The notes under the pieces: model-generated
Seen by the model: only the letters and a program-made list of their open reading frames with translations
Database searches by the model: none
Told to the model about the DNA's origin: nothing
Origin: an uncultured Chlorobiaceae bacterium
Lineage (GTDB): Bacteria; Bacteroidota; Chlorobiia; Chlorobiales; Chlorobiaceae
Length of the DNA: 64,000 nt
Assembly: GCA_903843305.1 (NCBI GenBank)
Contig: CAIMPI010000015.1
Span: 95,272 to 159,271 of the forward strand
Reading direction: 5' to 3'
Made by a program: the position numbers and the translations under genes
Shown: positions 10,232 through 19,631 of the stretch, piece after piece
Layout of the letters: every line of letters begins with the position of its first letter
Numbering within the stretch: the stretch's first letter is position 1

Positions 10232-11257
10232 ATGCGAATATTACTCTGTTGTTTTTTTCTCCTTTTCAGCGCAATGTTATTGATTTCCAGACCTGCTACA
10301 GGAAATCAAAAACCAGAAAAAACAGTACTCTTACTGTGGTGGAACGTTGAAAACCTTTTTGACCCGCATAATGACCCTTTGACTGAAGATGATGACTTCA
10401 CCCCGGAAGGAAAGTTGCAGTGGACAGAGAAAAAACTCATTCTCAAAGAAATGCGCATCCGCCATCTTCTCACGGCAATAAAGGCACACCCTGACTACCG
10501 AAAATATCCTGACATTGTAGCGTTTGCAGAAGTTGAAAACCGAAACGTCTTTGAAGAAACGCTCTCCCGAATCCAGGGAGTCAGTTACAAAACCATTTAT
10601 TATGAATCCCCCGACCCGAGAGGCATCGATATAGGCCTTGGCTACAACCCCCAAACGCTCTGCCCTGAAATATCGAAAGCTTATTCCGTTCCTCTTGGCA
10701 GAGCGACAAGAAAAATTATTGTCGCCGGATTTTCCGCCGCAGGCCACCCTTTTCATGTTATTCTGAACCACTGGCCATCGCGTTCTTTCGACACCGGATG
10801 GAGCGAACCAAAACGACTGGCCGCAGCAAAGGTCACACGACACATTCTTGACAGTCTGCTCGTCGGCAACCCGAACGCGGATATTATCGTCATGGGAGAC
10901 TTCAACGATGAACCAGAAAACAAATCGCTAAAACAGGTGGTTGGTTCGTCATTCGATGCTGCAAAAGTCAAGGCAAACAGCAATGCCTTTCTCTACAACT
11001 GCTGGAACGGCTACAAAGGAATAGGCAGTTATTACTTTAACAAACACTGGCAGCACATCGACCAAATCCTACTTACTGCCGGCATGCTTGATAACAGAGG
11101 GCTCAGTGCAACAGAAAACGCATTCCGCTGTTTCTCCTTTTCCCGACTACTTGATAAATATGGTAAAAAGCCATACGCGACATACGAAAAAAGAAAATAT
11201 ACTGGCGGCTACTCCGATCACCTGCCTCTTCTGCTGAAGGCAAGTATTACACCTTAA
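10232..11257 (+). CDS. secreted endonuclease/exonuclease/phosphatase (EEP) family protein
   Basis: A 341-residue protein with a signal peptide (MRILLCCFFLLFSAMLLIS) followed by an EEP (DNase I-like) fold. Family landmarks are WWNVENLFD near residue 35, FAEVENRNVFE near 95, the catalytic NHWPSR near 175, GDFNDEP near 220, and a final SDHLPLL. It probably acts in the periplasm or outside the cell as a metal-dependent nuclease or phosphodiesterase; the substrate is unknown. An AAGAGG ribosome site precedes the ATG. It is a lone plus-strand gene between minus-strand blocks. Confidence 0.87.
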   Translation: MRILLCCFFLLFSAMLLISRPATGNQKPEKTVLLLWWNVENLFDPHNDPLTEDDDFTPEGKLQWTEKKLILKEMRIRHLLTAIKAHPDYRKYPDIVAFAEVENRNVFEETLSRIQGVSYKTIYYESPDPRGIDIGLGYNPQTLCPEISKAYSVPLGRATRKIIVAGFSAAGHPFHVILNHWPSRSFDTGWSEPKRLAAAKVTRHILDSLLVGNPNADIIVMGDFNDEPENKSLKQVVGSSFDAAKVKANSNAFLYNCWNGYKGIGSYYFNKHWQHIDQILLTAGMLDNRGLSATENAFRCFSFSRLLDKYGKKPYATYEKRKYTGGYSDHLPLLLKASITP

Positions 11258-11270
11258 ACCCGGTTTTCTG

Positions 11271-13850
11271 CTATTTTCCTGGAGACTCTACTTGCCTTCT
11301 ACTGAAGAGCCTGTACACACCAAACCTCTTCAACCCTTCAAACCAGAGAACACTCCCAAGCCCTGCAGAAAGACAAAGCAGAACTTCAAAGAGATGCAAT
11401 GCAGAAAATCTGAAAAGATGAACAAAAAAAGGAACATACAGCACAATTCCCAGAAAAAGTATTGCCCCGGCAACTACCGGCAACAATGCTGTATTTGTAG
11501 ATCGAAAAGAAGCTGCTGAGGTACTACTCCATGAACGATTGGTAAGAATTAACCCGAGATTGGAAATCATCAGGGTGGTAAAGGTCAATGCACGAATTTC
11601 CTGCTCGTCTACTCCTCTTGAGCAGGCAAACCAGAAGACGCCCAGTACAACAACAAGAACAATAACACCCTGAATCAAGCTGAGAAACACCGTATTGCGG
11701 CAGAATAACGGTTCACTTGAGTTCCGGGGCGGACGATTCATGACATCTGTTTCTTCCCCTTCAGCTTCAAAAACAATTGAGCAAGCTGGGTCAATAATGA
11801 GTTGCAAAAAAGCAATATGAGCTGGCAGCAAGAGAAGCGGCCAATGAAAAAGCACTGGCAAAAGCGACATCCCTGCAATAGGCACATGAATCGCAAAGAT
11901 ATAAGCAATGGCTTTCCTGATATTGTCAAAAATCCTTCGCCCAAGCCTGATTGCCTGCACAATCGAGGAAAAGTCATCATCAAGCAAAACCAGTGAAGCC
12001 GACTCACGAGCAACATCCGTTCCTCGCCCGCCCATAGCAATACCAATGCTGGCCGCTTTCAGAGCCGGGGCATCATTCACCCCATCACCTGTCATGGCAA
12101 CAATTTCCCCGTTGGCCTTGAAGGCATTAACCAGCCGCAACTTCTGTTCCGGCACAACCCGCGCAAAAATATTCACCTCATTGATCCTCTCCTGAAGCTC
12201 ACTGTCGGTCATACCCCGCAGTTCCTGGCCAGTAATACACGCATCAGCATTTTTCAGCCCGATTTGCCGCGCGATATTGCGAGCGGTACCGGGAAAGTCA
12301 CCAGTTATCATCACCACACGAATCCCCGCGCTGTAACATTCCGCAATTGCTGATGACACGGTCAGACGCACCGGGTCAGCAAGCCCTATCAGCCCAAGAA
12401 ATTCGAAAGCAAAGTCACCCTGTGCATAAGGCAACAATGGTTGAGGAAAAAATGCCCTCGCCACCCCCAATACCCGCAATCCCTGGTCAGCCATTTCAGT
12501 AATATGAGTGAACTGTTCCGCTTTTGCTGACTCATCAAAATGACAAAGTCCAATGATGGCTTCAGGAGCACCTTTGGCTGCAATGGTATAATGTTCATGT
12601 TCCGCCGACTTCCAAACACGAGAAATTGAGAGCAGCTCCCTCGATAATGCGTATTCATGAACAAGCTCCCAATCTTTATGCAAATGCTCTGTCTCCGTCA
12701 GATAATCATCTCCGCTCTCCTTGATGGCTTTTTCCATCGGATCAAAAGGATCAAGCTGACTGGCCAGAATACTGAACTCAAGCAGTTCATGAAATTCTTC
12801 CGGCATGGAGTTCCGTGAAACCTTGCCGACATCAAGAAGCTCTCCACCCGCAAAGAGCTTGCTGACCGACATACGATTCATGGTAAGCGTACCAGTCTTG
12901 TCCACACAGAGAACCGTTGAAGAGCCCAGTGTCTCGATAGCTGGCATACGACGGGTAAGAACTTGCTTTTTTGAAATGCGCCAGGCTCCCATGGCAAGAA
13001 AAATAGTCAGAACAACTGGCAGCTCTTCAGGGAGTGTTGCCATGGCAAGAGTTACACCGGCAAGCAGTCCGTTGAGCCAGTCTCCACGGGTAAGGCTGTA
13101 ATAAATAATCACCAAAACACATAATGACAGGCCAAAAACAGCCAGAGTACGCACCCAGCGGTCTGTCTCTTTCTGCAAAAGCGTCTCTTCCGGCTTTACG
13201 GACTGCAATACTTTACCAATTTTACCAATTTCGGTCTTTTCTCCGGTTGCAATCACCCGAGCAATACCTTGCCCCTGAACTACCATGGTTCCCGAATAGA
13301 TAAAAGGCAGATCATCTCCACCGGGGGAAACCTCTTTTCTCTCCTGTTCATCATCAGATTTTCTGACTGGAACAGATTCACCCGTCAAAAGAGATTCATC
13401 AACCGAAAGATTCAGACACGAAAGAAGTCGCGCATCCGCCGGGACTCGATCACCCTCATTGACGACAAGAAGATCACCCCGCACCACCTCGCGCCCCGCA
13501 ATACGCTGTTCTTTGCCATCTCTGACAACCTGAGCACGCGGACTGGAAAGATCCCTCAACGCATCGAGTGCATTCTCTGTTTTTCGCTCCTCGTAGAGGG
13601 TCAGACCCATCACAAAAAAGACAAATCCAAGAAGCATCAAAGCCTCCTGGACATCACCAAGCACCAGATAAACCACTCCACAGGCAACCAGCAACAGAAA
13701 CATCGGTTCGCGGACAACACCAAACGCTAAAGAAAAAAGCCCTCGTTGTCCTGATGAAGGCAATTCATTGTAACCTTCCGAAAGCAGTCTTTCTGCGGCT
13801 TCAGCCTCTGAAAGACCCGTAACTTCTTCGGTGATAATGGCGTTTTTCAT
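11271..13850 (-). CDS. P-type cation-transporting ATPase (P2-type, Ca2+-ATPase-like)
   Basis: An 859-residue cation pump. Ordered motifs: N-terminal cation ATPase domain (EEVTGLSEAEAAERL), the actuator loop with TGES (LLTGESVPVRK), ATLPEELPVVLT in transmembrane segment 4, the phosphorylation site CVDKTGTLTMNRM, the nucleotide domain with KGAPE, and the hinge MTGDGVNDAPALK. About ten membrane segments are visible. The PEELP form of the M4 ion-binding motif differs from the PEGLP of classical SERCA-like pumps, so Ca2+ is a likely but not proven substrate. It starts 11 nt after murB and is probably cotranscribed with it. Confidence 0.92.
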   Translation of the reverse strand: MKNAIITEEVTGLSEAEAAERLLSEGYNELPSSGQRGLFSLAFGVVREPMFLLLVACGVVYLVLGDVQEALMLLGFVFFVMGLTLYEERKTENALDALRDLSSPRAQVVRDGKEQRIAGREVVRGDLLVVNEGDRVPADARLLSCLNLSVDESLLTGESVPVRKSDDEQERKEVSPGGDDLPFIYSGTMVVQGQGIARVIATGEKTEIGKIGKVLQSVKPEETLLQKETDRWVRTLAVFGLSLCVLVIIYYSLTRGDWLNGLLAGVTLAMATLPEELPVVLTIFLAMGAWRISKKQVLTRRMPAIETLGSSTVLCVDKTGTLTMNRMSVSKLFAGGELLDVGKVSRNSMPEEFHELLEFSILASQLDPFDPMEKAIKESGDDYLTETEHLHKDWELVHEYALSRELLSISRVWKSAEHEHYTIAAKGAPEAIIGLCHFDESAKAEQFTHITEMADQGLRVLGVARAFFPQPLLPYAQGDFAFEFLGLIGLADPVRLTVSSAIAECYSAGIRVVMITGDFPGTARNIARQIGLKNADACITGQELRGMTDSELQERINEVNIFARVVPEQKLRLVNAFKANGEIVAMTGDGVNDAPALKAASIGIAMGGRGTDVARESASLVLLDDDFSSIVQAIRLGRRIFDNIRKAIAYIFAIHVPIAGMSLLPVLFHWPLLLLPAHIAFLQLIIDPACSIVFEAEGEETDVMNRPPRNSSEPLFCRNTVFLSLIQGVIVLVVVLGVFWFACSRGVDEQEIRALTFTTLMISNLGLILTNRSWSSTSAASFRSTNTALLPVVAGAILFLGIVLYVPFFVHLFRFSALHLFEVLLCLSAGLGSVLWFEGLKRFGVYRLFSRRQVESPGK

Positions 13851-13861
13851 GTTCAGTGCTA

Positions 13862-15469
13862 TCAGAAAAGACAGATCCGGAAAAACTGATCCGGTTGATG
13901 AAAATCAGTCGGTAAAGAAGGAGTCTGCCACCAGGGAAACAACCCAAACTCTCCTCTTCCGGAAGAGACGCAGCACTGCAAGGCAATAACCTGTTCTTCA
14001 CTGACGAAAGGCTTGAGCAATTTCCAGCAGAATTCCATACCAAAACACGTCTCATCCTGCACCAGATGCACCTGCTTTCTCCATGGATCAACGGCAAGAA
14101 GCTCATAACCTTTCGACCGTTTTCGCCGAGATTCAAAACGCAGCGCAACCCAGTGACCATCAGGAGTCATTTCAAACTCAAGATATCCCTTACCCTGAAC
14201 CCCGGCAATAAAAAGTTCAGAAACACTGTACTGCCATAATCCGTCAGTAAATCCTCCAGGGGAAGGAGCTTTCAATGAAAAAAGTGCAGGATTATTACTC
14301 AGGGTTGTCCAGCGAAGAAAAGAAGCTTCAGGGGCCGCCGCTGCAGCAGCAATCGAACATAACTGCTCAACTTTTACAACAACACCGGAAGGCAACTCCC
14401 TGTTAAGACCCGAATACCCCACAAGTGGCCCCTGCATGAGAATACGGGGAAAAAAAGGGGCCTGAATGCTATTTTCCTTTTGCGCTTGCGGCCACAAAAG
14501 CCCGACCCATCCTTTTGAAGGATCCCGTTGATCGGCGACAAACCCAACACCACACGAGGCAAGAAGTTCAGCATCAAACAATCCGATACACTGCACTTCA
14601 AGATCAAGTTCAGCCCCGGCCTGCTCAAAAGCTGCCGCCCTCATCCGTGCAGCAAGCTTGAGCACATCTTCTGCCGTTGCCCCTCCTTTATTATAGATGA
14701 AGTTGGCATGGTACTCACTGACCATGGCGCCACCTTCCGACTGCCCCTTGAATCCAAGTTCTTCAAAAATCATGCCGCTCGAACGACCAGCAGCATAGTT
14801 GTTCTTGAAGGTCGAACCACAACTCGGAAAATCGAAATGATGCTTTCTGGAACGCTCCTCCTCATACCCGCACATCACCCTCCTGATCTCCTCAGAAGGG
14901 CAAGCTTCAGAAAAACGCAAAACAACAGCAACAACAATTTCCGGATTGTCCATCAGTGATGTATGCTTGTAACCATGAAAAACTTCTTCAGGCAACCGCC
15001 ACTGCAACTGACCATCCACCGACAGTGTCAGAATACCTGAGGTAATACCAGATATCTCACCCCCGAAACAACGGGCATTCATCCTCACCGTTGCCCCTAT
15101 CTGACCCGGAAGTTTGTAAAGCCACTCGCCCCCTCCTTTGCCACAAGATAATAGCTCTTCCGCAATCAGAGTATTCTCCACACCCGCCTCGCAGAAAAGC
15201 TCATCATCCGAAAGCCAAAAGTGACGCTGCATCCCTTCCAACGAAATCACAATGCCGGAAAACTCACTATCAGCAAAAAGAATATTGCTCCCGCTCCCCA
15301 TAAGAGCAAGTGGGAAACGATACGTACGATTCCAGATCAGAAGATTGGAGAATTCTGAAACAGATGCTGGAAAAGCAAGAAAACGGGTAGTACCGCCAAT
15401 TCCGTAATAAGTTTTGGCAGCAAGCGAAACTTCAGACTGAAAATAACAGGGCAAGGTAACATCGGACAT
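13862..15469 (-). CDS. murB: UDP-N-acetylmuramate dehydrogenase (MurB) fused to a C-terminal DOMON-like domain
   Basis: Residues 1-~320 form MurB, which reduces enolpyruvyl-UDP-GlcNAc in peptidoglycan synthesis. FAD-binding and catalytic landmarks are YYGIGGTTRF, GSGSNILFAD, PGQIGATVRMNARCFGGE, the catalytic-serine block FPSCGSTFKNN, and NFIYNKGGATAEDVLKLA. A further ~215 residues follow, unlike any ordinary MurB: DGLWQYSVSELFIAG, GYLEFEMTPDGHWVALRFE and FGLFPW resemble the DOMON-like (type 9 carbohydrate-binding-like) domain usually encoded as a separate small protein. The frame is unbroken across the junction. I start at the ATG at 15469, which has AGGA upstream; the frame extends further 5' to 15541 without a convincing start. 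It precedes the P-type ATPase gene. Confidence 0.88.
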   Translation of the reverse strand: MSDVTLPCYFQSEVSLAAKTYYGIGGTTRFLAFPASVSEFSNLLIWNRTYRFPLALMGSGSNILFADSEFSGIVISLEGMQRHFWLSDDELFCEAGVENTLIAEELLSCGKGGGEWLYKLPGQIGATVRMNARCFGGEISGITSGILTLSVDGQLQWRLPEEVFHGYKHTSLMDNPEIVVAVVLRFSEACPSEEIRRVMCGYEEERSRKHHFDFPSCGSTFKNNYAAGRSSGMIFEELGFKGQSEGGAMVSEYHANFIYNKGGATAEDVLKLAARMRAAAFEQAGAELDLEVQCIGLFDAELLASCGVGFVADQRDPSKGWVGLLWPQAQKENSIQAPFFPRILMQGPLVGYSGLNRELPSGVVVKVEQLCSIAAAAAAPEASFLRWTTLSNNPALFSLKAPSPGGFTDGLWQYSVSELFIAGVQGKGYLEFEMTPDGHWVALRFESRRKRSKGYELLAVDPWRKQVHLVQDETCFGMEFCWKLLKPFVSEEQVIALQCCVSSGRGEFGLFPWWQTPSLPTDFHQPDQFFRICLF

Positions 15470-15713
15470 AAGAGTCCTTTTCTGATTAACAATCAAGGAA
15501 TGAGTATTACATCGACAGAATAAAAAAGGATAGCAACACAACCATAATAGAAAACTACAGAAAAATAGTGATTTGTATCACTCATTTTTCCGTATTGGAC
15601 AAGTTCATAAGTTTCGGTTTTCTTATAAAAATTTACTTGCTTTTATGCAATTCAATTTTTAAATTTTATAAATTGCTCTAGTTTCCTCCACGTCAATTAG
15701 TAATTCGGACACC

Positions 15714-15739
15714 ATAGTTCTCTGTATTTTTTGAACTAT
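15714..15739. promoter_or_regulatory. inverted repeat ahead of the radical SAM gene (possible operator)
   Basis: ATAGTTC at 15714-15720 and GAACTAT at 15733-15739 form a perfect 7-bp inverted repeat with a 12-nt AT-rich spacer. It lies in the 395-nt divergent gap between murB and the radical SAM gene, ~125 nt before the latter's start. The rest of the gap is AT-rich and shows no gene. The size and symmetry fit a regulator site, but no factor can be named. Confidence 0.35.
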
Positions 15740-15864
15740 ACAACGGTTATTCGATAAGTGCTCTGAAAGATCTCCAGATCGCCTCAGTCACCATTAAGAA
15801 TTTGCGAATACATCACAAGTTATAAGTATTTATCATCTCGCTCATACTAAAATGCGAGGCCCCG

Positions 15865-18096
15865 ATGAGATCGAATAACGCCGATATTCTTTTTGTTTTT
15901 CCACCAGCCCATGGAAACATAGGCGCATTCAAAACACATCTTGGAGTTGCTTACCTGCGTGCAGCCCTCAGCAAAGAGAGCATCTCGACGGCCCAATACC
16001 TGAACGAATACTCAGGAAACATCACAGCTATTGCAACTGATATCCTTAAGTATCGACCACGTATTGTTGGTTTTACCGTCTACGATGCTAATTTTCTGCT
16101 CGCCCTTTCACTAACAAGGGCCATCAAAAAACTGCAACCCGATGTCAAGGTACTCTTCGGTGGACCCACTGCAACTTTTGGTGCTGCCAGGATACTGGAA
16201 CATCATAGCGAAGTCGACATCTGCGTAACAGGGGAAGCTGAGGAGACTGGCGCGAGGATTTTCAGTACATTACTTAACGACCATTCACTGACTGATACAC
16301 AACCGGGCGTTACTTTTCGCCAAGGAAGCACGATCGTCAGTAACAGTTTGCCGCCTTTGGTTGGCTGTGACTGTCCCGCTCAATCTGCACTGGATACAAC
16401 CCCCTCGCCCTACCTTTCAGGTATTCTGACTGACGGTCGCGCTGGTATCCTCACAGGACGAGGCTGTACGCACCATTGCCAGTATTGCGTCTTTGCATCT
16501 TTGGGAAGAAAAAAACTGCGTGTTCACTCAATCGAAAGGGTAATATCTGAACTTGAATATATCGCCGAACAGCAAAAACGGGCAGGCGAACACTCGATCG
16601 TTGCCATTCACGACGATGCCTTCACACTCTTACCAAAAAGAGCCAAGGAGTTGTGTCAGGCCATTGCCGACAAAAACCTTGGTCTTGTACTTTCATGTAT
16701 AACCCGAGCCGATGCACTTGACGATGAACTGCTGCGTCTCATGCGGGAAGCCGGTTTTATCAGCCTGGCTTTTGGATTAGAGAGCGCAGTACCATCCGTG
16801 TTGCGCGCTACTGGAAAAGTGAGAGATCCCGATTGGCCGGACACTGATCTTGAACCTGAACGACACTTCGTCGAGCAGGTTAGAACAAGTGTCATTGGAG
16901 CTAAAAAGCACGGATTTAATGTTGGCGTAAGCATCATTCTCGGACTGCCCACTGAAACTGCTGAAGACGGAGCAACAACACTCCGATTCGTCAAAGATAT
17001 GCCCGTCGATTTCTACATGCACAACTTCCTGTGGGTTTTTCCGGGCACCCCATTATGGAAAACCCAGGATCGCTTCGGCATCAAGAGTACCCTCAATGAC
17101 ATGGGATTACCTACAACTTATGAATATGCCTACGATATCACAAAGCTCAGACCGCGCCCAAAGTGCTCACTGGAGCAGGAAGCGCATAGTATCAGATTAT
17201 TGACTGCCAATGCTCTCTTTGCATGCAGTGCTGGTTCCACGAACAAAAATGAAAGTATCCACGATATCGTGATTCATGCTCCGGAACTCTCCATCGAAAC
17301 AGCGGCATGGCTGTCAAAGATTTTAAGCATCGGCGGTATGGTCATTCAGGTCTACCCGCCAATGAAACAAAGCGAAAAAGCACTAAGGCTTTACAATGAC
17401 CGATACACATTCAATGATCAGATGGTACCGGCTCGTCACCATGTGCAACTGCTCACTAAAAAAACTGTTAACGAAGGTGATGAACGCTGGAGCATTGCCT
17501 GTTCTGGTGTCGACCTCTATACCCGACACAAACCAGCTTTACTGTCTTTCATTTCATCCGAAAGCCCGGCACCACTGCTTGATTGGCTGGAAGGAACAGC
17601 TACTGCAAGCACATTCTACGACATTTCCGACTACCTCAAGCAGCCCGATGAGTTGATTCAATTCCTCGACGAATCAGATGAAGAAAATATCGGACGGCGT
17701 CTTCGCAAGATGCGTATCCCACCAGATCTGAAATATCCGGGACGATGGATACAGGAAAAGGCTCCGTGCAGAATGCTTACACGTATTGAAATAGATGAAG
17801 AAGGAATTGTGCGGTGCTGCCGTCACGGAGAACCCCTCGGCAAGGCAGGAGACTCACGTGAAAATCTTCTACAACGCTATAAGGATTTAACCCGCGAAAT
17901 CGCAGAACGACGCGGGTGCGATCATTGTGCAAACAAACACTGTTCCCGTTGTCCTTTTCCAGGAGTGGACGACCAGACCTATTGCTCAATCATGACAAAA
18001 CAGGCACGCGTTTTGCGGTTACTCCAAGCAATTCGTATCTATGCACGGTTACCGTTAATGCTTGATCATCAGCGTGAACGAATGGGAAGCGATTAA
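15865..18096 (+). CDS. B12-binding radical SAM protein with C-terminal SPASM domain (probable peptide-modifying enzyme)
   Basis: A 743-residue enzyme in three parts. Residues 5-~150 are a cobalamin-binding Rossmann domain (ILFVFPPAHGN, then VGFTVYDANF, LFGGPTATFG, ICVTGEAEE). The radical SAM core begins with GRGCTHHCQYC, the CxxxCxxC cluster at C201, C205 and C208, followed by a TIM-barrel with AFGLESAVPSVLRATGK. The last ~100 residues form a SPASM-type auxiliary cluster domain: C651/C652 in RCCRHGEPLG, then C685, C688, C693, C696 and C707. SPASM domains mark enzymes acting on peptides or proteins, and B12 enzymes of this class often methylate unactivated carbon. The start ATG has GAGG 6 nt upstream. 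A small repetitive protein is encoded next (18271), the likely substrate. Confidence 0.85.
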   Translation: MRSNNADILFVFPPAHGNIGAFKTHLGVAYLRAALSKESISTAQYLNEYSGNITAIATDILKYRPRIVGFTVYDANFLLALSLTRAIKKLQPDVKVLFGGPTATFGAARILEHHSEVDICVTGEAEETGARIFSTLLNDHSLTDTQPGVTFRQGSTIVSNSLPPLVGCDCPAQSALDTTPSPYLSGILTDGRAGILTGRGCTHHCQYCVFASLGRKKLRVHSIERVISELEYIAEQQKRAGEHSIVAIHDDAFTLLPKRAKELCQAIADKNLGLVLSCITRADALDDELLRLMREAGFISLAFGLESAVPSVLRATGKVRDPDWPDTDLEPERHFVEQVRTSVIGAKKHGFNVGVSIILGLPTETAEDGATTLRFVKDMPVDFYMHNFLWVFPGTPLWKTQDRFGIKSTLNDMGLPTTYEYAYDITKLRPRPKCSLEQEAHSIRLLTANALFACSAGSTNKNESIHDIVIHAPELSIETAAWLSKILSIGGMVIQVYPPMKQSEKALRLYNDRYTFNDQMVPARHHVQLLTKKTVNEGDERWSIACSGVDLYTRHKPALLSFISSESPAPLLDWLEGTATASTFYDISDYLKQPDELIQFLDESDEENIGRRLRKMRIPPDLKYPGRWIQEKAPCRMLTRIEIDEEGIVRCCRHGEPLGKAGDSRENLLQRYKDLTREIAERRGCDHCANKHCSRCPFPGVDDQTYCSIMTKQARVLRLLQAIRIYARLPLMLDHQRERMGSD

Positions 18097-18270
18097 ACCT
18101 GAGAAGCCAAAAACCGAAGTAACTATACTGTATGAAGGAAAGAAAAGAGTTGATTGCCGAAAACGTGCAGGCAAAACCACGTCAGCTTTTTTAGCTGTTG
18201 CCACATGGTTAATAAAAAGAGAGCTGCCGAAAAAAACGCACGTCTTTAATAACCAGAGAGGAGGATAATT

Positions 18271-18600
18271 ATGCCAACGAAAGAAACACCCGAAACTTTG
18301 CTCAACAAACACTTAGGCCCAGAAGCGGCCAGTTCGTTGCTCAGCAAGATTGACAAGATGAGTGCTGCAGGTGAGCATGCTGACAAAATTGAAGAAGCAG
18401 CATCTAATGAAATTGCCTCCCATATCGAGAAGCAGGTAATCACAGCCCTCTCGGTCAAGATCGGACCTTTGGAGCCGATCAAGATCAAACCGATCCAGGT
18501 ATCCATCAAGCCTGCCATTAAACCAACACCGGCGATCAAGATCAATACCGGAGTTTCGGTGAAAGTTGGGCCCGCTTCTTTTGTCCGAGGCACGAAATAG
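18271..18600 (+). CDS. small protein with helical N-terminus and Ile-Lys-Pro repeat tail (candidate RiPP precursor)
   Basis: A 109-residue protein I cannot place in a family. It has a strong ribosome site (GAGAGGAGG) and starts 174 nt after the radical SAM/SPASM gene. Residues 1-~60 are polar, acidic and helix-forming (TLLNKHLGPEAASSLLSKID, then a second helix around HADKIEEAASNEIASHIEK), like a leader. Residues ~62-109 are repetitive and strand-like, with Lys between branched or Pro residues: VKIGP, IKIKPI, SIKP, AIKP, AIKI, VKV. It has no cysteine and no double-glycine cleavage site. The leader-plus-repeat layout beside a SPASM enzyme suggests a peptide substrate; a structural or storage role is an alternative. 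No protease or exporter gene is adjacent. Confidence 0.7.
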   Translation: MPTKETPETLLNKHLGPEAASSLLSKIDKMSAAGEHADKIEEAASNEIASHIEKQVITALSVKIGPLEPIKIKPIQVSIKPAIKPTPAIKINTGVSVKVGPASFVRGTK

Positions 18601-18707
18601 GTGAATGTCGAAAACGTTAAACGCTCACTTTGAGCAACTCTCCACCGTCGACTGCGGCATCTGGCTCTCCTTTTGCCAGAGTCGGCGGGAGAATTAATGT
18701 CAGTCCA

Positions 18708-19562
18708 TCAAACAGGATCCTCCGGAGGACTCCCCTCAAGCGCCCGATAAATCTGCGCCGGGCCATGCTGTACCGTGCGGACATAGTGCATCGCCGGCTT
18801 GCCGAACACCATGGCATAACCAAACAGATGATCATCCGGAATACCAAGGCGGTAACGTGTCTCCGGGAGAATATCGTTCATCGCACACTTTGCCAGACCG
18901 TTCCAGAGAGTTCCGACACCATTAGCCTGAGCAAAAAGGTCAAAGCTGGAAAGCGCAATCACACAATCCTGCATGGGCGAGGCAACATGCTGTGGCGCCG
19001 AGACAATGAGCAGATGGGGGGCATCACGGAAAATAATGTCCACACGATGCTTATTCCAGATCGACACAAAGTTTGCAAAGAAGCCCATCCCCTCCGGCAA
19101 AGCATTGTTGTTAATCATCCGTGTCAAGCCAGCCATCACCTCATCGCGCAGTTGTACGACTTTGTCGTGACTGTCGAGCACCGTAAAACGAACCTGGCGG
19201 GAGTTCTCACCTGTCGGAGCCTGCCATGCGACATCAAGTAACCTCTGAAGGAGTGCTGGCTCAAGGCTGTCGGACTTAAAACGGCGCACTGAACGACGCC
19301 CCCTGATAAGCGTCTCAAGGGCATCCGGATCAGGAAATGCATCCTTCAGCAGACGGCTGCCGGAAGCGTGCTGACCGAGAATGGAGACCGATCCTGTCGG
19401 GCAGATGGCAAGGCAATGCTCGCAGCGATAACAGTTACTCTCCTTTTCCGAAGCAATGGCAGGATAACCATCCTCCCCCAAGCTGATAATCCGTGCCGGG
19501 CAGTCGATCAGACACGCACCGCAATGGGTGCATGTCTGCCGGTTGAGCATAAAATCTATCAT
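18708..19562 (-). CDS. nitroreductase family protein with N-terminal 2[4Fe-4S] ferredoxin domain
   Basis: A 284-residue fusion. Residues 1-~60 hold two ferredoxin-type cysteine motifs (CTHCGACLIDCP and CYRCEHCLAICP). Residues ~85-280 are an FMN-binding nitroreductase domain, beginning RGRRSVRRFKSDSLEP and including WQAPTGENSRQVRF. Such fusions reduce nitro-compounds, quinones or related substrates with electrons from the Fe-S domain; the natural substrate is unknown. It converges on the small repeat-protein gene with a ~107-nt gap and lies upstream of no close partner. Confidence 0.9.
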   Translation of the reverse strand: MIDFMLNRQTCTHCGACLIDCPARIISLGEDGYPAIASEKESNCYRCEHCLAICPTGSVSILGQHASGSRLLKDAFPDPDALETLIRGRRSVRRFKSDSLEPALLQRLLDVAWQAPTGENSRQVRFTVLDSHDKVVQLRDEVMAGLTRMINNNALPEGMGFFANFVSIWNKHRVDIIFRDAPHLLIVSAPQHVASPMQDCVIALSSFDLFAQANGVGTLWNGLAKCAMNDILPETRYRLGIPDDHLFGYAMVFGKPAMHYVRTVQHGPAQIYRALEGSPPEDPV

Positions 19563-19631
19563 TCTTTTTTCCTCACGTAAATGTTTTCGGCGTTGATATA
19601 TCCGGTTTTCTTACAATAAGGCAAAATGATA

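Noticed and set aside
18062..18268. 68-codon frame (TTG start) overlapping the end of the radical SAM gene
   Set aside because: It overlaps the enzyme gene by 35 nt, begins with TTG without a ribosome site, and shows no recognisable domain; the following repeat-protein gene has a much stronger site.
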